From Steromphala cineraria (lineage: Eukaryota > Mollusca > Gastropoda > Trochida > Trochidae), in NCBI GenBank assembly GCA_916613615.1, contig OU744721.1, forward strand, positions 72,917,060 to 72,981,059: a stretch of 64,000 nucleotides of DNA, in the 5' to 3' direction. A program made the position numbers and the translations under genes. Shown here one piece after another: positions 51,892 through 62,519 of the stretch (positions within the stretch are counted from its first letter, which is position 1; every line of letters starts with the position of its first letter). Below the pieces are notes generated by a model. That model was not told the DNA's origin, did no database searches, and was given only the letters and a program-made list of their open reading frames with translations.

Positions 51892-52484
51892 GAAAGCCAT
51901 CTTGACAGTTGCCTAAAATGAACAAAAGCATATAAATTAACATTCCCATGATTATGAATATAACAAATTTGGATAGGGGAAGTGCTCAATTAACCAACTC
52001 AACCACTTGTCTGGCGACCTGATTTTAAGCAGGTTCAAGATTAAGACGACGGATGTTGAGTTCACTTTCAATCAATAGAATTTCATAAACCAAAAAACAT
52101 TGCCACTCATCAACTTAGACATGATAACGTTTGTTTAAATGACATACATGTACTGAAAACCAATCCGTATTCTCTGCTGTATATGGTATGATTTTTTTGA
52201 AAGCCATCGTGACCATCGCCTAAAAATGAACAACAGCTAGAATTAACATTCAAATGATTATTAATATAACAAATTTGGATAGGGAAAGTGCTCAATTAAC
52301 CAACTCATTGTAAGCAGGTTCAAGATTAGTACGACAGGTGTTGCATTCAATTTCAAACAATAGAATTTCATAAACTAACAAAGCATTGACACTCACCAAT
52401 TTAGACATTATAACGTGTGTTTAAATGACATACAAGTACTGAAAACCAATCCCTATTCTCTGCTGTATATGTATGATTTTTTTG
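51892..52484. repeat. Tandem duplication, period about 307 bp
   Basis: gaaagccatc at 51892 and again at 52199 open two copies sharing tataacaaatttggataggg, agtgctcaattaaccaac, and caatagaatttcataaac. Just before it, a 20-bp unit (atcgttggtagatc.taaatta) is also doubled near 51836-51875. Confidence 0.88.
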
Positions 52485-52675
52485 TAAATGCAGTTGGTAA
52501 ATCTTTGCGATACTAAAAACGTATGAATTTCCTCTAATGCTTTAGTTGGATTCCTTAGTTCTTTGGTTAATATATTAAACTTAGCACGACAAAAACTAAT
52601 CACGAAGAATGAACATTTCTATTTTAGATACCCAATCAGTAATATGACAGTTATAAAAGTATACATTTATTGGCA

Positions 52676-52980
52676 TTAATTAGTGAGCAGACACGTTAAC
52701 CAAATAAACTTCTTACTTGTTTCTTCTAGTTCGCTAATCACTAATTGTCTAATCTTCATGATATGAAGTTGTAATCTTCTCCAAAGCTTAAAAAAATATC
52801 TAACAGCAATACTTTGGTTTAGGTAACTGTTGTTCAATGTGAACGCATATCTTTCTCTCATTGATACACGTGTAAATAATTTAGGCTCTGTTCCTTTCAA
52901 TGTATATGATGTTAGCGCTGCCGGGTTCTTGACTTTTGACATGACCTTTAGCAAGCAAAAAAGCCTTTCAAACATAAATA
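52676..52980 (-). CDS. Coding-like 3' exon of unknown family, cut by a Tc1-like insertion
   Basis: On the minus strand an open frame runs from the terminal repeat of the Tc1-like element (52981) to a stop at 52676, with AATAAA on the same strand (plus 52666-52671) four bases beyond. It reads ALTSYTLKGTEPKLFTRVSM, then YLNQSIAVRYFFKLWRRLQ and ends FIWLTCLLTN. The piece YLNQSIAVRYFFKL resembles YPEQTSAIVRYFVQL at 50.7 kb, so it may be another member of that family. The nominal frame continues into the transposon, which is not host sequence. No domain recognised. Confidence 0.35.
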
Positions 52981-54115
52981 AACTAGTGTCCAAAAGAAAC
53001 GCTACACACATTTTTTTGTACTTTGTTATCATTTCGTTTGGAAACATGATTTTGTATATCAGGTATACCCAATACTGTGTATTTGATTGATAATACCGGG
53101 AACATGCCGTCACTTCTGGTTAAATCGGGAACTTTGTGAAAAAGGAATTATTGACTGTAGCAAGTTATGCATGGGCAGATAAATTTTATAAAGCGGCTCG
53201 ACCCACACGTTATTGTCATAGCAACAAAAAGAACACCAAAGAATGGCATGTTTGACAGTCAATGTAAGAGAGAGAGCCCTTAGAAATGGACTACAAGGGG
53301 CCTAACACGCCGACGTCACCAGACCATTTGGTTGTCTGCACATAACAGGCCACAGATTAATGTATCGATTACGTCAAACTGGTTAGACATCAGACAAGCC
53401 CATAATCAGCAGACCACCCTTGATCTCTGCCAGTGAAGACCACTACATCCGGTTATAACACCTTCGGAACTGCTCCATCACAACAGCGTCAACAGTGGTT
53501 ACAGTACTGGGAAACAGATTCAGTCGATAAACCGTGTACAGGATACTGCAACAACATGGTATCCGGCCACTCCATCCTACCGCGGACGGTTCCTGATACC
53601 TGTCAAACAGACTGATGGCCAGGTGAGTTAGCCGGTGGCAGACTCGTGACTGGGCACGACCTGATATGAACCCTATCTAACATTTATAGGATTATCTCGA
53701 TCGGAATGTCAAAAGTCACCTTGTGTGTTAATCCAACATCCAATATGTTTAAACCAGTGCCCCCTCAACGGATCACCGCAGACGTCATCAGACGTTTGAC
53801 AACGCCGTAGACATGTTTTTGCTTGTGTAGACTCTTATGGTGTGCATACCCGTTACTTACATCATTTTGTAACATGTATTGTGACATTTATCTTCGATTT
53901 TGCGTTCAGTGTTTAAATGATTTTTCAAATATTGGACCCAAACATCTTTACAGACTTGTTCTTATGGTTATTCTGATTTGATTAAAATGAAACTTTCTAC
54001 ACATTGTGTGAAAAGGACACTCTTTAAAGTTAAACCAAAATTATATTCCTATATGGGTTTGTTTTTATTTTATGGCGATGCAAACACGCGGTAGCGTTTC
54101 TTTTGGACACTAGTT
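52981..54115 (+). mobile_element. Tc1/mariner element relic with 25-bp terminal inverted repeats
   Basis: Perfect 25-bp terminal inverted repeats (52981-53005 and 54091-54115; AACTAGTGTCCAAAAGAAAC then GCTAC) flanked by TA on both sides (52979-52980 and 54116-54117), the target duplication of this superfamily. Inside, scattered plus-strand remnants of a Tc1 transposase can be read: a region near 53265-53440 corresponding to the N-terminal DNA-binding part, a WP...PDMNPI-like relic near 53.6 kb, and a C-terminal relic near 53.77-53.81 kb (ITADVIRRLTTP). Stops and deletions abolish the protein. At 1135 bp it is shorter than a full element. Confidence 0.85.
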
Positions 54116-55182
54116 TAGTTCACTGATCTGTCATCTTAAAGTGGTTATATGTCAGTTTCCTTTGTTCCATATTTCCGGAAATTTGCATAGTAGTGTTTGG
54201 TGATATAAGGCTATAAATCACGTCAGTCCTAATCATAAAACTATGACATATAGTTAATGAAAGAAAACACATTTTAGTAACTGGAATATTTGAATATCAA
54301 AAGAAAGGTTTGCTTCTCTTGGGAAACGAACAGTTCATTATGTAATAACGTATTCGGAAAGGACTGAAATTAGCCGAGTTAAATAACTGTTCTTTAATTG
54401 CATTTTACAAATCAGTGGTTTACATAAATGAAGAAGGCCGATTTTTAACTTAAAACACCTTTTCGAAATCGACAATCAAATCATGGTTTAGGCAAAGGCA
54501 AGTTAGAAATTAATTTCCAAAACAATTTCCATTACAAATAGCTCGAGTATTATAATTAATCCCTTGTGTATATATTTACATAAAGGATATTTCTGCAGCT
54601 TAGTCAACATGTAAACGCATTAGATATGTTTGTTGAAACAATTTAGGAGTGTCATTGCAAAAATATTTAACGCTGAATCGATAGTTCTGATGTCATGATT
54701 TTGGCTACTGAAGGTTACTGAAATCAAAATTTGATATTTTTCACTAAAATCCTTTCAAAAATTAGTTTCTGCAAGAAACAAAAAGATAAATTGCTTAAGC
54801 AAGTACAGAGTCTTTAGAGAACCCTATAAAAAGGATATTACAAATCATACGTTGTATTTTATGTATACTAAAACAGGTTAAACTGGATGTAATTGTCTTA
54901 TTTTTCTCAATAGAGAATTGATAGCATTTTTGTCTTTGGTTAAGTTAAATTCCTGAGTCAGCGACAATTTATTTTAAACAAAACAACAAAATCAAATACT
55001 TCTTATCGGTATTTTAATCATTAAGATTGAAGTCATAAATAAATATCAAGCATTTTACATTTACAACCCATTATTATTCAATTTCAGAACGCCAATTAGA
55101 TCAAATGCTCACGTTATATAACGTACATTGTATGTTGATGAAATCTCATGTACTATTGTTTATGTTCAACGAGATATCAACT
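54116..55182. other. AT-rich intergenic, nothing supported
   Basis: Short chance frames only. Confidence 0.5.
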
Positions 55183-55489
55183 TTAAAGGGAAAGTAGCAC
55201 GTTTTTTGAAAAGTTTATGTTTTCAATTCGTCACTGATAATTGCATGTTAATGCCAAACGTATTATATTGATAGTGTTAAAAATCTCATTCCACAAACCA
55301 ATCCTTCATAGTGGGAGAACAAATTATTTGGTTTAACATAAAGACCATTGGCTGCCATTTTTGAGTGAACACATTATTACTTCTTCATTTAGTTTGAATA
55401 CATTGTCTTTCAATTGGAATGATTTATCTTCATTTTCCTGACATCATGATCCCTTTACATTCCCCGAAAAATATGCTACTGCCCCTTAA
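55183..55489 (+). mobile_element. TTAA-flanked MITE, tandem copy 1
   Basis: Body 55187-55485 (299 bp) between TTAA at 55183-55186 and TTAA at 55486-55489. Terminal repeats are agggaaagtagcacgttttt and its approximate complement atatgctactgcccc. Non-coding. The TTAA target is that of piggyBac or Kolobok-type transposases. Confidence 0.82.
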
Positions 55490-55849
55490 AGGGGCGGTAG
55501 CACGTTTTTTGATAATTTTATCTTTCAAATGTTTCACTGATAATTGTAAGTTAATGCTAAATGTATTATTTTGACAGTGTCAAAAATCTCATTACATAAG
55601 CCAATCATCCATAGTCAGAGGACAAAGTATGAAGATTCAGATAAAATTCATTGGCGGCCATTTTGTGTGAACACCTTTAATTCATTTTGTGTAAGAAAAA
55701 GGAATCGCATTGCTAAACTTTTCGTTCTATATCTGAATTATTATTGCTTCATTTAGTTTCCATACATTGTCTTTCAATTGGAACCATTAGTTTTCATTTT
55801 CCTGACATCAACTTATATTCCCCCTAAAAACGTGCTACTGCCCCTTTAA
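55486..55849 (+). mobile_element. TTAA-flanked MITE, tandem copy 2
   Basis: Body 55490-55845 (356 bp) between the TTAA shared with copy 1 (55486-55489) and TTAA at 55846-55849. Ends ggggcggtagcacgttttt and aaacgtgctactgcccct. Same orientation as copy 1, with matching internal strings such as catacattgtctttcaattg. Confidence 0.85.
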
Positions 55850-56638
55850 AGCTGTTGGAATTTTCGTTAAAGCATACTTTTCATGACCAACATAGCTTTA
55901 GCATGTCACGAACAATACCTGCCAAAACAAAACGTTGAATAGTCCAATAAAAAAACTACTTGTAAAATAAACATCGGCTGCTTCGTAATCGTGCAGCAAA
56001 ACAAAACCACTAACTAAACGAAGACATGTTTTAAATTAAATAATGTTAAGTATTTGGTAAAGTATTTTAAAACAATTGTGGAAAAGTAAATTGATTTTAT
56101 TGATTATCGGACAACTTTTTAATCAAAATCCTCATTTCTAAAAATAAAATTTTGTATGTTACTATTGAAAATCCCTCCGATCCAAACATCAAAAATTCCT
56201 TTGAACTATTGCATAACGAAGGAGTGTTTTTATTTACACTTAATATGCGTTTAAATATCGAATATTTTAAATTTTCTGTAATTAGATCTTTCTTTGACAT
56301 TTTTACACTGCTTAGTCATTCAGCACAACAAACATGTTTTGTGATGACCTGTAAGGAAATGTGTCCTTCAAATATTTGAACATACAGTAACTGTGCAGCA
56401 TGATCGTTTCTTTACGTAATGAACCATAAACCTTTTTACAAAATTAATTAATTTCAGAATGTAGCTTAGATTCACATTTCTTAAACGTCAGTTGCGACCA
56501 CACAAACACTAATCAATGTCATGACGACCTTAGCAACATTCCCGAGAGAATAGGAGAAATAGCTTTTATATTGTCATGTAGAGGAAGCATATATCATCTG
56601 CAAGTAATTTGATTATTTAAAATTGGATTTCACTGGAG
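55850..56638. other. AT-rich intergenic, nothing supported
   Basis: No recognised gene or repeat. Confidence 0.5.
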
Positions 56639-56833
56639 CTATTGCCAGTGGCGAAACAATCCATATATCCTCTTGAAATTGTTTGTCAAGATTTTGTGTA
56701 GTTTCCAGACTGCATAAACTGCATGCCACTTATAACCCTGGTATGTTGTGGTGGCCAAAGTGAAGAAATGACCCCTGAGTAGGTCCCTCAAGCTGGACAG
56801 GTCGATGGAAATCGGAATAAAGAGGTTGTTCAT
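56639..56833 (-). other. Short coding-like frame of unknown identity
   Basis: A 64-codon minus-strand frame in a patch less AT-rich than its surroundings, reading SLRDLLRGHFFTLATTTY then GYKWHAVYAVWKLHKIL. It is open from ATG to TAG but has no recognised domain, splice context or paralogue here. Could be a transposon relic or chance. Confidence 0.2.
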
Positions 56834-57523
56834 ACATGAGAATTGTCTCTGTTGTTCAATCCGTCAGGATGTGAAGATTTCATAGTTGCTTATTCTAACA
56901 ATATTAATTTACTTTCTCAATAATAAAACTTGCTGTCTGTTTTTACTATCTTTTCATTTATCCTTTCGATTCCCTTTTCCTCAGTGATTTGTCCAGTCTC
57001 TTCCAGATGGCTCTAACCAAATAGTCACGTTACATCACCACACACTTAATACTGTGAACAAAAAATATTTTATAAACGGAAAACAAATATGTAAAACATT
57101 TAACTTCAGACAAAACATGTCATCAAGTAGCTTTTGATTGCGGAAAAATGCCAGTTTTTTTTATATCCTCTTGGTTTTAAGGTATACTAACACTTGACGT
57201 AAACAAATAACTTTGTTCATATCGTTTTTGAAAAGTGGAGATTTTGAAGTAAATGTTGTGTCAGCAGACAATTTCATTTGTATACATATACTTCCTGTAC
57301 TTCTCTTTTATATACAGTAATATAGTACATATTACAAACTCATAGCGGTAGAGTCAATGAAATATTGTTATTACCTTTTTAGTAAACTCGGCGCTTAGAT
57401 GACACTATAAATCCCAATAACAATGCGCTGTAAATGCTGCAAGCACTGTTCATTGGCTGTACATTATTACCCTGAAGGAATTGTTCTTTCAAATAGCCTA
57501 CTTAGCGATTTCTACGATCTTAT

Positions 57524-57722
57524 AGGTCCGTACTCCCCAAAGTAGGGGACCCAGATGGTTAAACTGACTGCAATGTGGATGAAGTACCTTGCCCAAGGAC
57601 ACAACACAGTGTATATACTATGTAATAAATTTTGAAAACTCTCCGCCTGATTTAAACCCGGGTCTTTGGCATGACAGATGAGAAGTCTAAAACTTCACAG
57701 CCTCACAACCGTGCTCGACAAT
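57524..57722 (-). repeat. Possible SINE or other dispersed repeat, antisense
   Basis: Contains ccttgcccaaggacacaac and, further on, atttaaacccgggtctttgg, which on the minus strand resembles a degenerate RNA polymerase III B box (gggtttaaatc). Such combinations are common in animal dispersed repeats, but no A box or tail was defined. Confidence 0.3.
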
Positions 57723-58846
57723 AAATCTTTCTTGACATATCTTTCCACTTAAAGAATGAGGTTATATAATCAATCAGACAGCATTTGCTTCATGAACCAA
57801 CTAGTAATATTAATGTATTAGCGGTTCACCGTGGAAAATAAAGAGGCAAATATGAGTAAAGCATTATGAATGATGAACAATGATATTGCAAGAATCGGAT
57901 TAACTACAAAGCAAGTTATTATATTATTTGTTGGAGTAGATAATATAACAATCTGATGATATAACAAACGAGCGTTATGCTGAATTACTGTGCGCGTGTC
58001 AATAGTCATTTACACATGATATTGTTATAAAACAATATTCATGCTTATTTCTCTCAAATACAAACAACCACAACAGCTGAAACTAAATTCAGACAGAAAT
58101 AATTTATCATTTTTGAAACCCTTTTGGTCGAGTCTACTTTAAACATCATTTTGTAAAAGTATATGTATAAATCGCTGGCACACTCGTGATGCTCAAAATA
58201 CTGGCAATTTAGATATATACATATAAGTTAAGACTCCAGCGCACAGATGATGATGATGATGATGATGACATCATTGTAACTATAATGCGATAAACAACAT
58301 GATGACTGTCGAATTCATTATTGAAATAACAATAGATATCATCTCCAAAGAATAATCATTTGAAACAAAAAGAACGTCTGAATTGTTTATAATTATGAAT
58401 TTTTAATTCAAGCTTTGCAGCTCCTCAAATGAATAAGACATCCAGACTTTATTGTTAAGAAAGTAATTTGCCCTTCTACATCTTTATCAATAGTTGAAAA
58501 GGTAAATGGACAGTGATTCTAAAAAAGGGTCCTCACTTTCTATAATAGTAAAATCATTTTAATTACTAATTTTACAACTTCTGACAGGTTTTAATACCTA
58601 ACATAACGATAACCAGCTTTTTGTGTGGTGCTTTTACATTTTGTTATACCGCCTCTTTTTAAAAAACTATTTTATGTCAAAATATATGAAAGAATGGCCA
58701 TATCGTCTAACCAGGAATAACTTCCAGTGGCATCCATTGGCTTTTGAATTACTAGAGTGGGCTCTCCTGAAACAAATAAGTTCTTTCTGAATAGATGACA
58801 AATCAAATATACAACTCCAGAATTAATATTTCAATTCAAGAATATA
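57723..58846. other. AT-rich intergenic with a (GAT)n microsatellite
   Basis: (GAT)n at about 58246-58268. Nothing else supported. Confidence 0.6.
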
Positions 58847-60050
58847 CACTCACGGGCAAAAGAAAGTATAGGTCCTTCATATTGATATAAATTTAAAACT
58901 ATTGATCATACCAAATGTTAGTTATACCTAACCCTAATGGCATGCCTTAAAATACATAATAAATATCGCAAATACGCAACTTGTGTTGCTATATTTTTTA
59001 GAAACCGGAAAAGTCATGAATTCCGTTTAAAACCAATTGCATGAAAATTAAGTGCATAAAATATGTATCAATTGATTTGTTGGATACTATCATATCATAG
59101 CAGCTGAAAAAACACAAACGGAATGGCAAGGTTGACTCAGGAACAAAGAGAAGGAGCTATTGGAATGGCCGAAATGGGAGCAACACACGGCCACATTGCT
59201 CGAACATTCCATTACACGCCACTGACAGTGTCCAGGCTTTTGCAACATAACGGACAGACTGGTCGGACCCAGGACAGATCCCGAAGTGGAAGACCACGTG
59301 TTACAACGCATCAAGAAGGTCACTTCATCCGGACCATTCATCTGAGGAACATGTTTGTAACGGCATCGGAAACAGGGACAACAGCTCTTGGTCATCGTGT
59401 TAGTAGACGTACATTGTCAAGGAGATTACGTGCAGCAGGGATTCAGGCTTATCGCCCCTTCCAGGGCGTAGCCTTGACCCCTCAACATAAGCGTCCTCAA
59501 CTTCAATGGGCGCGATGAGTTTTAAGATTGCAAGCTCGGAACTGGAAACAAGTCTTATTCACAGAAGAAAGTCGCTTTTGTCTGTGTCACAACGATAGAA
59601 GACAGAGGTGTACAGGCACTGAGGTGAGCGTTTCGCCCTTAGAAAAAAGTAGCAACGTATACCTGACGCCATCATCCGACGTTTTACAACGTTGATGAGG
59701 AGACGTGTTCGTGCCTGTATTGATGTGGCGGGAGGTCACACATGTTATTGACCACAACAGAGAATGTTTGTGGTCTCACTGTTGATAATTGAGACACTTG
59801 AAATCAATGAAATTTGACCCCTTGCTTATTTAAATGAGATTGCTGAAATATACTGGAGTGATCATTTGATTGTGCTATAAAATCATCTTCGCGGCATTGA
59901 AATATTATCTTTAGTTTTTATGTTGTGAGCATTGAAAGTTTACCAATCGTCGCCTTTATTGCAAAACCTTGAAAATCTCATTTTGGCCAATGTTGCATAT
60001 TCAAGGTTTTGCAATAGAAGCGACGCTATACTTTCTTTTGCCCGTGAGTG
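58847..60050 (+). mobile_element. Tc1/mariner element, internally deleted, with 25-bp terminal inverted repeats
   Basis: Perfect 25-bp terminal inverted repeats at 58847-58871 and 60026-60050 (CACTCACGGGCAAAAGAAAG then TATAG). TA precedes the left end; the right flank is AA, so one target copy has mutated. The element contains the 5' part of a Tc1 transposase gene and a short 3' remnant, and a second inverted pair just inside the right end (about 59948-59973 with 60001-60025). The 1.2-kb size fits a deletion derivative. Confidence 0.9.
59123..59770 (+). pseudogene. Tc1-type transposase, interrupted and lacking most of the DDE domain
   Basis: The frame from ATG 59123 to TGA 59516-59518 (131 codons) is the N-terminal DNA-binding half of a Tc1 transposase: two helix-turn-helix segments (EQREGAIGMAEMGATHGHIA and the region ending LRAAGIQAYRP) linked by the RSGRPRVTT motif. 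Beyond the premature stop the homology continues as ARNWKQVLFTEESRFCLC, the start of the catalytic domain, where the usual first Asp (FTDES) is Glu. Most of the catalytic core is then missing, and a C-terminal piece follows (MRRRVRACIDVAGGHT, about 59696-59740). It cannot encode an active enzyme. Confidence 0.88.
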
Positions 60051-60956
60051 AACATTAGATTTCATTGTAACCCATCAAGAATGCTTTTTCACTTTGATAC
60101 CAAAAATAAATTCAGTTGAGTTGTATTAATCAGAAATTATACTTTATCTGTTGTTTCAAAGGTAAAATCGCATGTTATGATACAAAGTTCATTCTATCCA
60201 TACATAACGTTTGGTTGATTATGGTCTATCGTGAGCAAAATGACTGCTTATGCCTTCCTTAGAAATAGTGATTGCTTATATGCATACATAGAGCATAAAC
60301 AACACGAGGTAGTAGATAACATTAACCACACATAAATGCAAGATTGTCTGAAGCATCATTTGACTATTAATCTTGTGGTCGTTTCTGCTACTTTCAAAAA
60401 TATCAAATCTTTATATAGAGTTGCAATCACTGTACAATAAGCATTTGGCTGCTGAATACTCGCTAAAGTCGTTTCAGTACATGAAGAGGCTCAAATGAAA
60501 CAATTGGATGACATGTGGTGATAACATTTAACAAGCTTATTCAATTGGGGCGAGTTATAATGGAATTACTGTTATCATTCACACCTTCACAAAAACGTTT
60601 TGAAGGAATTTAAGTGATCTCTTAAAAGTAGCTTGAGGGGACAATCTAATCATTTTTCATCTGAAAGAATTAAGGAGGGTTGTCCTGAATCTGCTTCAAA
60701 TATTGTTTGATGAAGATAGCAAAAATACCTGAAATAAACAGATATCAGTGCTTGACTTCAAGATGAGGTCATTTATCAACGTTAGATCATCAGAGTTTAA
60801 AAAGCTACCACGAGCAGATAAATGAAATTATAAAAGTTAAACACAATGGAAAAACGTATAATCCATAAATTCCTAAAATTGTCTACAGTTTTTACCTTAA
60901 ATAGCAGATATATCTGGAAAAGGTGACCTTCATCTGTATTTGGACGTTTCTATCTC
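60051..60956. other. AT-rich intergenic, nothing supported
   Basis: No recognised gene or repeat. Confidence 0.5.
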
Positions 60957-61216
60957 TTTATTGCCTCATCACCAACCATTCATAGGGCAAGTGTCTGACT
61001 AACAAACTTGTCTGGAGGCTTTATTCGTTTGACTGGTTGGCCGGACTGAATTATCCTGCCAGTTATTTCTACAGCTTTCCTGACAATACAAACTATCCCC
61101 ATATCTGTTGATTCTAAGCTTTTTACTCTTCGTATGCTGCGATAACCTTGGGATCTCAAACGATTCGCGTCAAAATATGACAACATTTTGATTTGTCTGT
61201 TTTCAAATCCATCCAT
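60957..61216 (-). CDS. Putative 3' exon or small gene of an unidentified family, minus strand
   Basis: A 78-codon frame from ATG (61216) to a stop at 60980, followed on the same strand by AATAAA (plus 60957-60962). Sequence is non-repetitive and charged: MLSYFDANRLRSQGYRSIRR, then GIVCIVRKAVEITGRIIQSG, ending QPVKRIKPPDKFVSQTLAL. The segment IVRKAVEITGRIIQSGQPVK has a relative at 50.65-50.77 kb. This is the only copy in the window open throughout. No acceptor was found immediately upstream, so the ATG may be a true start or the exon may begin elsewhere. No signal peptide, membrane span or known domain recognised. Confidence 0.35.
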
Positions 61217-62275
61217 TAATTAGGAACTTTATTAATTTAATGTGATATCTTATGCCACTTCAGTGTCAGAAGGTTCATATCTATGTTATAACAAATTGGA
61301 TTATTGCGAACATGATACTTTCCGTGCAGATGAAATGCTACCTACAAACAATTGAAATAATAGATATAACATGTGAGGTCACAAGATTGAGGCTTAATTG
61401 AATAAATTTGAAAGAATGTCTTAGGTTGTTGCAAGGGGTTAAGAGTAAAAACTATGGTTACTTCTATTAATTAGATAAGACTTAGTCTTAAGAATTTACC
61501 TTTTCATTCATATACATTTAATATTGTTTAACGCTGTAAATGTTGTAAAAATCGATAAAAATGGTTTTAAAAAGATTTTAATACGAATTGATGCAATATA
61601 ATAATGACAGGAATGTTAAGTAATAATAATAATTTTAAATTTTATCAAAACTAAGAAATTAATAAGAAAAATATTCAAACAGAAACATGTTTCATTATTT
61701 AGATAACCCTTTGATCATGTAAGTGCTCATTGAATTGTTTTACGAAACAGTTTTCCAAATGGTCATGTAATTCTGAACATTGATTATTAAATACAATCTG
61801 TATTCTGATCCTCTTACTCGAGCTCTAGACATTTTGAATTCAATGTCTATTAGGGTTGCAAGAAACAACTTCATCCATATCGGAGCCTATCCTTGAACAA
61901 TTATATTCCACTTGACCGAACTTTACCTCCAAATTGCAGCCAAATTTCTCTGCGCTGGCAGTTTCACGACTATGATTTCCTATAACCTAAATCATAAATC
62001 AGAATTGATTGGACATGTTTATGTCAAGATGAAATTGTGTAATTTAAGCTGAATTAAGTGTTTATTCAGAAATCACTTGCTAAAAACTTGAATTATTGTT
62101 CTCAACAATCAACATCAAATTTATATGAATAAAGGAATGAAGGGCTTTAACTTGTGCACCACATTTAATAACATCATACTTTTAAATGGAAATTGGTTTT
62201 AGAATTGATTAGTTCATGTGAAATCACCAGCAGTAATAGAAAATATGTTCAAATCTTAACTTTAAATGTGACTAC
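61217..62275. other. AT-rich intergenic, nothing supported
   Basis: No recognised feature. Confidence 0.5.
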
Positions 62276-62519
62276 TGTAGGGCGTAGCTCAGTGGTAGAG
62301 TGTCCGCTCGTCACCCGGAAGACCGGGGTTCGATTCCCGGTCGCGTCATACCAAAAACATTAAAAGGTGGGAGTTGTTGCTGTCTTGTTTGACACTCAGC
62401 ATTGTAAAGACAGAACAACGCATTAACTGGTGGCTGCCTGGTGCCATGGGCACAAAGCAAATTTCCGATGTACTTGTATTTAGGACAATAAAGTGTTATT
62501 ATTAATATTATTATTATTA
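62276..62519 (+). mobile_element. tRNA-derived SINE (tRNA-Asp-like head, ATT tail)
   Basis: The head has both internal RNA polymerase III boxes: A box TAGCTCAGTGG (62285-62295) and B box GGTTCGATTCC (62327-62337). The anticodon-loop region (ctcgtcac) with the following agaccggggttcgattccc resembles tRNA-Asp(GTC). The acceptor stem does not pair, so this is not a working tRNA gene. A non-tRNA body follows (tttgacactcagcattgtaa, agacagaacaacgca) and the element ends in an (ATT)n run at 62497-62519. SINEs of this build are moved by LINE machinery. Confidence 0.8.

Noticed and set aside
62280..62349. A functional tRNA-Asp gene
   Set aside because: The A and B boxes and a GTC anticodon are visible, but the acceptor arms do not pair and the sequence continues into a SINE body and ATT tail.
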